Below the pieces are notes generated by a model. That model had not been told where the DNA came from. It searched no databases and was given only the letters and a program-made list of their open reading frames with translations. Positions 1 to 6,548 of a stretch of 6,658 bases of DNA are shown here, piece after piece (within the stretch, counting starts at the first letter, position 1; every line of letters begins with the position of its first letter). The translations under genes were made by a program, and so were the position numbers. This DNA is from Gammaproteobacteria bacterium (GTDB taxonomy: Bacteria; Pseudomonadota; Gammaproteobacteria; Chromatiales; Chromatiaceae): the NCBI GenBank assembly GCA_019136395.1, contig JAGVUH010000667.1, forward strand, positions 1 through 6,658, written 5' to 3'.

Positions 1-948
1 GAGGACCCGCGGGTCATGGATTCGACGGATGCCCTGACCCTGCCCGATATCCCCGGGCGCATGCTGGTGGTGGGCGGCGGCATCATCGGGCTGGAGATGG
101 CGACGGTCTATCAGGCCCTGGGGGCGCGCATCGACATCGTCGAACTTCAGGATCAGCTCATCCCCGGCTGCGACAAGGACCTGGTCAAGCCCCTGGAAAA
201 GGTCATCAAGCAGCGCTACGACCGGATCATGCTCGGCACCAAGGTCACCGCCATGAATGCCACGGCGGCGGGGATCAGGGTCAGCTTCGAGGGCCCGGAG
301 GCCCCGGCCGAGGATATCTACGACCGCGTCCTGGTCGCGGTGGGCCGCAAGCCCAACGGCAAGCTGATCAATGCGCAGGCCGCGGGGGTGACCGTGGATG
401 AGCGGGGCTTCATCCCCGTCGATCAGCACATGCGCACCAATGTCCGCACCATCTTCGCCATTGGCGACGTGGTGGGTAACCCCATGTTGGCCCACAAGGC
501 CACCCATGAGGCCAAGGTGGCCGCCGAGGTCATCGCCGGCTTGCCGGCCCTCTTCGATCCCCTGACCATCCCCTCCGTGGCCTACACGGACCCGGAGGTC
601 GCCTGGATGGGCCTGACCGAAACCGAGGCCAAGGCCAAGGGCATCCCCTATGAAAAGGGCGTCTTCCCCTGGGCGGCCAGCGGCCGTGCCCTGGGCATCG
701 GGCGCGACGAGGGCCTGACCAAACTCCTCTTCGATCCCGCCACCAAGCGCATCCTGGGCGCGGGCATCGTCGGTCCCAACGCCGGCGAACTGATTGGCGA
801 GACGGTCCTGGCGCTGGAAATGGGCGCGGATTACGAGGACATCGGCCTCACCATTCACCCCCATCCCACCCTGAACGAAACCATCTGCTTCGCGGCGGAG
901 GTGGCCCACGGCTCGATCACCGACCTGCCGCCACCGCGCAAGCGTTAG
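1..948 (+). CDS. lpd: Dihydrolipoyl dehydrogenase (E3), 5'-truncated by the window edge
   Basis: This FAD-dependent flavoenzyme reoxidises the dihydrolipoyl groups of 2-oxoacid dehydrogenase complexes (pyruvate, 2-oxoglutarate) and passes the electrons to NAD+ in the cytoplasm. The frame is open from base 1 and the residues before the ATG at 16 (EDPRV) continue the family alignment, so that ATG is internal. About 160 N-terminal residues, with the first FAD-binding motif and the redox disulfide, lie outside the window; an N-terminal lipoyl domain cannot be excluded. Visible parts are the NAD-binding glycine motif VVGGGIIGLE (67-96), the second FAD motif TIFAIGDVVG (448-477), the PSVAYTDPEVAW interface segment and the C-terminal catalytic motif HPHPTLNE, with the active-site His at 862 and Glu at 877. 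The end, GSITDLPPPRKR, matches the usual E3 terminus, so the 3' end is complete. Genes for E1 and E2 components would be expected upstream but cannot be seen. Confidence 0.97.
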   Translation, partial: EDPRVMDSTDALTLPDIPGRMLVVGGGIIGLEMATVYQALGARIDIVELQDQLIPGCDKDLVKPLEKVIKQRYDRIMLGTKVTAMNATAAGIRVSFEGPEAPAEDIYDRVLVAVGRKPNGKLINAQAAGVTVDERGFIPVDQHMRTNVRTIFAIGDVVGNPMLAHKATHEAKVAAEVIAGLPALFDPLTIPSVAYTDPEVAWMGLTETEAKAKGIPYEKGVFPWAASGRALGIGRDEGLTKLLFDPATKRILGAGIVGPNAGELIGETVLALEMGADYEDIGLTIHPHPTLNETICFAAEVAHGSITDLPPPRKR

Positions 949-1001
949 TTCCAGGTGAGGGAACGAGGTTTGGGTAACGCCGTCGCCAGGGCCATGCCGC
1001 C

Positions 1002-1631
1002 ATGCGCGCGCTGACCCTGGCCGGGTCCGCCCTGGGCCTGGCCGGCGCGGTGGCGGCGACGAATCACCTCATGACCGGGCCACGGGAGGCGGGCGACCCG
1101 GCGGCGGCCATGGGTCGCCCGCCGAGCGAGACCTTTCTCACGGAGGGCGGCGCGGGCCCGTCCCCGCCCCCCGCGGCCGAGGCGGCCCTGCCCTTCCCGC
1201 CCTCGGCACAGCGCGGGGGCTCTGTCGGCGACCTGCCGTTCCCACCCTCGGCCCAGGGCGGGGGCTATCCCGGCGATCTGCCCTTTCCACCCTCGGCCCA
1301 GCGCGGGGGCTCTGTCGGCGAGCCGGCCTTTTTCTCCCCGGAGAATCTGCTCAACCTGGGGTTTTCCTTCATCGTCGGACTGGCGGTGGGCTACGCCTTC
1401 AAGATCGCCTTCAAGATCGCCCTGGTGGGTGGCGGCCTGCTGCTGATCGCCCTCTTCGCTCTCCAGCACGCCGGGCTGATCGGCATCAACTGGGTGGGCA
1501 TGGAGGCGGGCTATGACAGCTTCGCGGCCTGGTTCGGGGCCTACGCCAGCGCCCTCAAGGACCTCATGACCCGGAATCTCTCCAACGCCGCCGCCTTTGG
1601 CGCCGGACTGCTGCTCGGTCTGAAGCTCTGA
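1002..1631 (+). CDS. FUN14-family small membrane protein with a proline-rich repeat region
   Basis: The 209-residue protein has three parts. Residues 1-25 are a hydrophobic N-terminus that could be a signal anchor. Residues about 26-112 are Pro/Gly/Ala-rich and hold three 15-residue repeats (63-107). Residues about 115-209 resemble the FUN14 domain: a glycine-rich segment (GFSFIVGLAVGYAFKIAFK, 120-138), a second hydrophobic helix (about 139-160), a short GINW stretch, then an amphipathic region and a final glycine-rich helix ending GAGLLLGLKL. FUN14 is known from a mitochondrial mitophagy receptor in eukaryotes; bacterial members are widespread and mostly uncharacterised, so no role is assigned. 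ATG 1002 is the first start after the in-frame stop at 975. Its ribosome site is weak (CAGG at 987-990). The gene begins 53 bases after lpd. The FUN14 call is from memory of the family pattern; the membrane nature is much more certain than the family. Confidence 0.75.
   Translation: MRALTLAGSALGLAGAVAATNHLMTGPREAGDPAAAMGRPPSETFLTEGGAGPSPPPAAEAALPFPPSAQRGGSVGDLPFPPSAQGGGYPGDLPFPPSAQRGGSVGEPAFFSPENLLNLGFSFIVGLAVGYAFKIAFKIALVGGGLLLIALFALQHAGLIGINWVGMEAGYDSFAAWFGAYASALKDLMTRNLSNAAAFGAGLLLGLKL
1188..1322 (+). repeat. Three tandem 45-bp in-frame repeats inside the FUN14-like gene
   Basis: Units lie at 1188-1232, 1233-1277 and 1278-1322 and encode LPFPPSAQRGGSVGD, LPFPPSAQGGGYPGD and LPFPPSAQRGGSVGE. 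Units 1 and 3 are closest to each other at the protein level; unit 2 departs at RGGSV to GGGYP. The 45-base period keeps the reading frame, so copy number can change without breaking the gene. At the protein level they form a flexible, proline-rich linker between the N-terminal hydrophobic segment and the membrane domain. Confidence 0.95.
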
Positions 1632-1671
1632 GCCCCGGGAGCCTTTCCTCAACCCGTGATACCAAACACCT

Positions 1672-1692
1672 GGCATTAGGCACTAGGCACCA
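1672..1692 (+). repeat. Heptanucleotide tandem repeat (GGCAYYA x3) in the gap before pbpC
   Basis: Three consecutive seven-base units, GGCATTA, GGCACTA and GGCACCA, sit in the 104-base gap between the FUN14-like gene and pbpC. The array is framed by CCTGG at 1669-1673 and CCAGG at 1690-1694, and a small hairpin GCACC-AGG-GGTGC follows at 1687-1699. The arrangement recalls short tandemly repeated heptanucleotides known from intergenic regions of other bacteria. No function can be read from it. Confidence 0.6.
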
Positions 1693-1735
1693 GGGGTGCA
1701 ATAGTTCCCCCATGTCGCCTGGCCTGGCATAACAA

Positions 1736-3937
1736 TTGAGATTCCGCAAGACTTATGGTTGGGTGCCGATCGGCGGGGCCGGACTGCTGCTGCTCCTGCT
1801 GACCGGCATCCACGCGGGCGCTTTCTTTATCAGCCGGAGCGGTGATGAACTGCCGACGGTGGCCACCTCGCCACTGGTGGTGGATCGCCAGGGCCGCCTG
1901 CTGCGCGCCTTCACGGTCGCGGATGGCCGTTGGCGCCTGCCCGTGACCCTGGCGGAGGTGGACCCGCTGTTCATCCGTCTCTTGTTGGCCTGCGAGGACC
2001 GTCGCTTTTACCGCCATGGGGGGGTCGATTATCTGGCCCTGGCCCGGGCGGTCGGGCAGTTGGTCGTCAACGGCCGGGTGGTCTCCGGGGCCTCGACCCT
2101 GACCATGCAAACCGCCCGGCTGCTCCATGGCCAGTCCAGCCGGGGGGTGGCGGGCAAGCTGCGGCAGATGGTCCAGGCCCTGGCGTTGGAACGGCGCCAG
2201 GACAAGGCGGCCATCCTGGAACGTTACCTCCACCTGGCGCCCTATGGGGGTAACCTCGAAGGCATCCGCGCCGCCAGCCTGGCCTGGTTCGGGCTGGAAC
2301 CCAGGCGCTTGACGCCGGCCCAGGCCGCCCTGCTGGTGGCCTTGCCGCAGTCCCCCGAGGCCCGCCGCCCGGATCGGGACCCAGCCGCGGCTCAGCGGGC
2401 CCGGGACCGGGTGCTGGCCCGGGCACTGGCGGCGGGCATTCTGGACGCGGAGACGGTCGCCGCAGCCCAACGCGAGCCCGTGCCCCGCCAACGCCGGCCC
2501 TTTCCGCTGCTGGCGCCCCATGCCACCCAGCGCGCGCGGCTCGCCCATCCGGAACGGCCGGTGCAACGTCTCACCCTGGCGGCGGACCTCCAGGCCCGGC
2601 TGGAGGCCCTGGCCGTGGAGCGCGGCCGCCTGCTGGAGGAGAAGCAGTCCCTGGCCCTGCTGGTGGCGGACCACCGGAGCGGCGAGGTCCTCGCCGCGGT
2701 GGGTTCCCCGGGCCTGACGGCGGCGCGGGAAGGTTACATCGACATGACCCGGGTGGTGCGATCGCCCGGTTCAACCCTCAAACCCCTCATCTATGGCCTG
2801 GCCTTCGAGGCCGGCATCGCCCATCCCGAGAGCCTGATCGAGGACCGGCCCGCCGGCTTCGGGCGCTATGTCCCGGCCAATTTCGATCGCGACTATCAGG
2901 GCACGGTGACCCTGCGCCGCGCCCTGCAACTCTCGCTCAACGTCCCCGCGGTCAAGCTGCTGGAGGCGGTGGGGCCGGCGCGGCTGGTCGCCCGCCTGAA
3001 ACGGGCCGGGGCGAGGCCCGAACTGCCGGACCTGTCGCCGCCGGGACTCGCCATTGGCCTCGGCGGTGTCGGCCTGAGACTGACGGACCTGGTGGCCGTC
3101 TATGGCGCCCTCGCCCGCGGCGGCCGGCCCATGCCGTTGGTCGAGGAACTGCCGATGGCGATCGGTGGGGGGGCGGCTGTAGCGGCGGGGGCGCCAATGA
3201 ACGGTGGCATCGAACCCGCGGGCAAAAGGCCTACCTCCGACCCTGGATCAACGATCCTTGCCGCCGCCCATCTCACTGCCTCGCCCCCGGCCTCTCTGGG
3301 GGATGACGGCCTCCGGCTGCCGGTGCTGGACGAGCGCGCCGCCTGGCAGGTCACCGATATCCTGGCCGGTGTCCCACCCCCCGCGGCGGCCAACGCCGCC
3401 GGCCTGGCCTTCAAGACCGGCACCTCCTATGGTTACCGTGATGCCTGGGCCCTGGGCTTCGATGGCCGGCACGTCGTCGGCGTCTGGGTCGGGCGCCCCG
3501 ATGGCGCCCCGGTGCCGGGGCTCACGGGTATCACCGCCGCCGCCCCCCTGCTGGTCGACGTCTTCGCCCGCCTGGGCCCCCGTCACCCCTTGCCGCCTTC
3601 GCCGCCGGGGGTGCTCCAGGCGACCACCACCGCCAGTTTGCCTCCGCCCTTGCGCCAGGTCGACGAACCCGCGGCGACGGCCGCCCCGCGCATCGCCTTC
3701 CCGCCGGCCGGCGCTCGCCTGGCCCTGGGCGCGGGGTTGGATGGGGAACTGGCCCTCAAGGTGCGCGATGGCCAACCCCCCTTCACCTGGTTCGCCAACG
3801 GCGCCCCCATCGCCCACGAGCCCTTCGCCCGCGTCACCCCCTGGCGCCCGCCAGGACCGGGCTTCGTCAACCTGGCGGTGGTTGATGCCCAGGGCCGCTC
3901 CGGTCGGGTGCGCGTCTTCGTGGAGGCGGGGCCTTGA
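1736..3937 (+). CDS. pbpC: Penicillin-binding protein 1C, bifunctional peptidoglycan synthase-like
   Basis: This is a class A penicillin-binding protein, anchored in the inner membrane with its domains in the periplasm. The order fits PBP1C: a short basic cytoplasmic tail (MRFRK); a membrane anchor at about 11-32; a family 51 glycosyltransferase domain (about 45-220) with catalytic Glu87 in ACEDRRFYRHGG and the STLTMQ motif at 120-125; a transpeptidase domain with nucleophile Ser346 in SPGSTLKP, the SLN triad at 400-402 and KTGTSYGYRDAW from Lys560; and a C-terminal PBP1C-type beta domain (about 650-733). E. coli PbpC has 770 residues, against 733 here. The linker to the C-terminal domain is shorter, while the transpeptidase domain has about 50 extra residues. 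TTG 1736 is the first possible start after the stop at 1730 and keeps the positive tail before the anchor; GTG 1763 is the alternative. No Shine-Dalgarno sequence is obvious for either. The alpha-2-macroglobulin gene yfhM that often pairs with pbpC is not present on either side. Confidence 0.96.
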   Translation: MRFRKTYGWVPIGGAGLLLLLLTGIHAGAFFISRSGDELPTVATSPLVVDRQGRLLRAFTVADGRWRLPVTLAEVDPLFIRLLLACEDRRFYRHGGVDYLALARAVGQLVVNGRVVSGASTLTMQTARLLHGQSSRGVAGKLRQMVQALALERRQDKAAILERYLHLAPYGGNLEGIRAASLAWFGLEPRRLTPAQAALLVALPQSPEARRPDRDPAAAQRARDRVLARALAAGILDAETVAAAQREPVPRQRRPFPLLAPHATQRARLAHPERPVQRLTLAADLQARLEALAVERGRLLEEKQSLALLVADHRSGEVLAAVGSPGLTAAREGYIDMTRVVRSPGSTLKPLIYGLAFEAGIAHPESLIEDRPAGFGRYVPANFDRDYQGTVTLRRALQLSLNVPAVKLLEAVGPARLVARLKRAGARPELPDLSPPGLAIGLGGVGLRLTDLVAVYGALARGGRPMPLVEELPMAIGGGAAVAAGAPMNGGIEPAGKRPTSDPGSTILAAAHLTASPPASLGDDGLRLPVLDERAAWQVTDILAGVPPPAAANAAGLAFKTGTSYGYRDAWALGFDGRHVVGVWVGRPDGAPVPGLTGITAAAPLLVDVFARLGPRHPLPPSPPGVLQATTTASLPPPLRQVDEPAATAAPRIAFPPAGARLALGAGLDGELALKVRDGQPPFTWFANGAPIAHEPFARVTPWRPPGPGFVNLAVVDAQGRSGRVRVFVEAGP
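3146..3310 (+). other. Low-complexity insertion within the transpeptidase domain of pbpC
   Basis: Residues about 471-525 of PBP1C are Ala/Gly/Pro/Ser-rich and have no counterpart when compared from memory with E. coli PbpC, where roughly 20 residues join the ARxG helix to the xAAW segment; here about 70 do. The codons change as well: a run near 3224-3262 reads AAA AGG CCT ACC TCC GAC CCT GGA TCA ACG ATC CTT, rich in codons rarely used in the flanking gene. It keeps the frame and lies between the SxN and KTG motifs, probably as a surface loop. Boundaries are approximate. Confidence 0.55.
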
Positions 3938-3950
3938 GTGCAATCCCGGA

Positions 3951-3973
3951 CGGGGCATGTCACACTGACCCCG
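3951..3973 (+). other. Possible stem-loop between pbpC and ruvB
   Basis: CGGG (3951-3954) and GTCA (3959-3962) can pair with CCCG (3970-3973) and TGAC (3966-3969) around a CAC loop, leaving a four-base bulge on one side. It lies 13 bases after the pbpC stop. No T-run follows, so it is not a standard intrinsic terminator. It may be chance pairing in GC-rich DNA. Confidence 0.2.
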
Positions 3974-4080
3974 ACAGCCCGTAGCCGTTGTCGATCAACG
4001 CCATCAGACCCTCTCCAACCCGGCCGAGCAGCCCCCTCCTTCAGGTACTCCTCCACCCTCCACCCTTGTCACCGTTAGCC

Positions 4081-5145
<1,065 letters not shown>

Positions 5146-5457
5146 GCGGGCAGGTTTTTCACCCCTAGCCATTAGCGTCGATTTCTATAACGCCAGAGCA
5201 CAGGCCGGTGTCAATCTAAACCTGCTCGGGTCGTCGCGCCATGTGCCCTTACCCCCCTCAACCGCCCCCACTACGGTCAGCCATGCGCAGTACCGGGCCG
5301 TCCTGGCTGTCCGCTCCCCCATCCGCGTCCGGGCGATGAGTACGCACTCGGACCAACGCGGCAGGGTCTCGGCATCGGCCGTTTTGATCAGCTGACAAAC
5401 GACGGCAGGCAGATCGGACATACTTTGGTAAAGCTGTATATCCATTGGGGTAATGCG
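5146..5457. other. 312-base stretch without a convincing gene, possible gene remnant
   Basis: Between ruvB and the antitoxin gene no full gene is supported. The first 75 bases have noticeably lower GC than ruvB and no T-tailed hairpin. On the minus strand, from an ATG at 5421 down to about 5323, 33 codons read MSDLPAVVCQLIKTADAETL then PRWSECVLIARTR, a plausible helical tail. Beyond this the frame turns into low-quality sequence up to a stop near 5185. It resembles from memory the C-terminal ends of Rpn/PD-(D/E)XK-type proteins, but this is weak. On the plus strand an imperfect inverted repeat GCCGTTT/AAACGACGGC lies at 5378-5406. Confidence 0.4.
5415..5442 (+). promoter_or_regulatory. Tentative promoter and operator ahead of the vapBC pair
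   Basis: CGGACA (5415-5420) and TATATC (5437-5442), spaced by 16 bases, are a weak sigma-70-like pair in a locally AT-rich patch. An imperfect inverted repeat, ATAC-TTT-GGT-AAA-GCT-GTAT (5420-5439), overlaps it. Toxin-antitoxin promoters are normally repressed by the antitoxin binding such repeats, so this is where an operator is expected. The predicted transcript start (about 5449) would sit very close to the ribosome site, which weakens the promoter call. Confidence 0.25.
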
Positions 5458-5700
5458 ATGCAAGTTGCTAAGTGGGGAAACTCGCTCGCCGTCCGTCTGC
5501 CGGCCGCGGTCGTGCAGGCCCTCGACCTGAAGGCCGGCGAAGAGATTGATTTGCACGTCGTGGGGGCGCGGGATCTGGAGGTCGCTCGCAAATTGCCGCC
5601 AGAAGAACTGCTTACCCGCCTGCGGCGGTTGCGAGGCCGCTTGCCCGCCGACTTCCATTTCGACCGGCTGGATGCCAACGAAGCCGACCGGGGCGACTAA
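5458..5700 (+). CDS. vapB: AbrB/MazE-fold antitoxin of a VapBC-type module
   Basis: This 80-residue protein has the swapped-hairpin AbrB/SpoVT DNA-binding domain at its N-terminus (KWGNSLAVRLPAAVVQALDL, 5-24, then KAGEEIDLHVV) and a charged C-terminal tail (about 45-80, RKLPPEELLTRLRRLRG, then DFHFDR). In this family the tail wraps the toxin and blocks its active site, while the N-terminal dimer represses the shared promoter. ATG 5458 is preferred over an in-frame TTG at 5425 because a good ribosome site (GGGGT, 5447-5451) sits seven bases upstream and family members begin just before the KWGNS motif. The toxin gene starts three bases after its stop, the usual co-translated layout. Nothing in the frame looks damaged. 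The antitoxin class is firm; the name vapB follows from the PIN-domain partner. Confidence 0.9.
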   Translation: MQVAKWGNSLAVRLPAAVVQALDLKAGEEIDLHVVGARDLEVARKLPPEELLTRLRRLRGRLPADFHFDRLDANEADRGD

Positions 5701-5703
5701 GCG

Positions 5704-6101
5704 ATGCGCCCGGTATTCTTTGATACCAACCTGGTTTTGTACCTGTTATCGGCTGACGAGCACAAAGCCAACACGGCCGAAGCCCTGCTGGCGCAAGGCG
5801 GCATGGTCAGTGTCCAAGTGCTAAACGAGGCCGTCTCGGTATGCCGACGCAAGCTGAGCCTGACCTGGCCCGAGGTGCACGCGTTTCTCGATGGCGTCAA
5901 AGCCTACTGCGAGGTTTTGCCCCTGACACTCGCTACGCATGAACGAGCGCTCTACCGGCCGAACGCTACCAACTTTCGTTCTACGACGCCCTCATCTGCG
6001 CCACGGCGCAACAGGCTGGTGCCAAGATGCTTTATAGCGAGGATCTGCAGGATGGCCTCGTGCTGGGGGAGCTAAGGATCCGCAATCCATTTCAGGCGTA
6101 A
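5704..6101 (+). pseudogene. vapC: PIN-domain toxin VapC, disrupted by a frameshift
   Basis: PIN-domain toxins are Mg2+-dependent ribonucleases that cut tRNA or rRNA and are silenced by their VapB partner. The first frame starts MRPVFFDTNLVLYLL with the first catalytic Asp (D7) and the conserved Glu (E42, VSVQVLNE) and runs well to ATHERALY (codon at 5953). It then turns into a Ser/Arg/Pro-rich sequence ending at a stop at 6073. The proper continuation, AERYQLSFYDALICA and then YSEDLQDGL, with the remaining acidic residues (Asp at 5985, Glu/Asp at 6039-6044), is found in another frame from 5958 to the stop at 6099-6101. One missing base near 5953-5957 explains it: restoring one, as in TACCTGGCC, would give the family-like ALYLAERY and a 132-residue protein. 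As read, the product lacks half of the active site. It could be a true pseudogene or a sequencing error. The site has no classical slippery heptamer. A ribosome site (GGGGCG) lies in the end of vapB. Confidence 0.9.
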
Positions 6102-6168
6102 TACCCCGGGCGTGCTCGCGCATCGCAGCCGTCGTGTCCGCCGGCACCCACCCCTTCGGCACCGCCGC

Positions 6169-6186
6169 TGGATTATGAATCATCCA
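6169..6186. repeat. 18-base near-perfect palindrome between the convergent genes
   Basis: TGGATTATGAATCATCCA reads almost the same on both strands, with a single mismatched pair (positions 6174 and 6181) either side of a two-base centre. It lies in the roughly 150-base gap between the broken vapC and the metal-sensor gene, which point towards each other. It has no T-run, so it is a poor intrinsic terminator. It could be a protein-binding site or chance. Confidence 0.35.
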
Positions 6187-6253
6187 CCCAGCACATAGAG
6201 TTGCGCCATGCGTTTGGCGCGGGTCAGCATGCGGCGGCCCAGGGCCTTACCCT

Positions 6254-6529
6254 TCACTTCATGTAGGAGCGCAAGGCGGAGAGGAGCACCTGCACATCCT
6301 CCAGGCGCTGTTGTGGGTCCGATCCCTCCGCGCCCAGGTGCTCCCGGACATGCCCCACCGGCACCTCGGCCATGAGTCCGTTGATCGCGCCCCGGATGGC
6401 GGCAATCTGCTGGAGCACGGCGCCACATTCGGCCTCTTGTTCGAGCGCCCGCTCCAAGGCTTCGCTCTGACCCTTGATGCGGCGAATACGCGTAAGCAAA
6501 GACTTTTTGTTCTTGAGGGTGTGAGCCAT
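6254..6529 (-). CDS. CsoR/RcnR/FrmR-family metal-sensing repressor, RcnR-like
   Basis: This 91-residue all-helical repressor belongs to the DUF156 family, whose tetramers bind DNA and release it on binding metal or formaldehyde. It starts MAHTLKNKKSLLTRIRRIKG, has the core helix EAECGAVLQQIAAIRGAINGL and ends LRSYMK. Numbered from ATG 6529 it aligns without gaps to E. coli RcnR, and all four RcnR nickel/cobalt ligands are present: His3, Cys35, His60 and His64. FrmR proteins, the formaldehyde sensors, instead have Pro2 and Glu64, so an RcnR-like metal sensor is the better guess, although parts (RIRRIKGQ, the LERALE helix) also resemble FrmR. A longer frame reaches back to 6568, but the family start is at 6529. 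The ribosome site is weak (GGAA, about 10 bases upstream). No rcnA, dmeF or other exporter gene is visible; 19 bases separate it from the unidentified gene upstream. Confidence 0.92.
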   Translation of the reverse strand: MAHTLKNKKSLLTRIRRIKGQSEALERALEQEAECGAVLQQIAAIRGAINGLMAEVPVGHVREHLGAEGSDPQQRLEDVQVLLSALRSYMK

Positions 6530-6548
6530 GAATCTTGTTCCAAGGTAA

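Noticed and set aside
948..964. GTTCC...GGAAC hairpin just after the lpd stop as a terminator
   Set aside because: It has only five base pairs with a seven-base loop and no following T-run, too weak to call an intrinsic terminator.
945..1676. Long minus-strand open frame across the FUN14-like gene
   Set aside because: It is the mirror of the GC-rich plus-strand gene and its 45-bp repeats. Its product is low-complexity Gly/Arg/Gln-rich sequence with no recognisable domain.
1676..2674. 332-codon minus-strand open frame inside pbpC
   Set aside because: It lies wholly opposite the well-supported PBP1C glycosyltransferase region, and its translation is Gln/Gly/Arg-rich shadow sequence typical of high-GC genes.
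3204..3968. Plus-strand open frame overlapping the end of pbpC in another frame
   Set aside because: Its product is Pro/Ser/Arg-rich with no domain, whereas the pbpC frame holds the KTG motif and C-terminal domain throughout.
3988..4080. Upstream TTG start that would lengthen RuvB by 31 residues
   Set aside because: The added residues are Pro/Ser/Leu-rich and unlike RuvB N-termini; ATG 4081 gives a start and length typical of the family.
5950..5960. Programmed -1 frameshift to make full-length VapC
   Set aside because: CTC TAC CGG contains no slippery heptamer and I see no strong downstream stem. A one-base deletion or sequencing error explains the data more simply.
5992..6183. Minus-strand 63-codon open frame opposite the end of vapC
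   Set aside because: About half of it is antisense to the vapC 3' end, and the remainder shows no recognisable motif or ribosome site.
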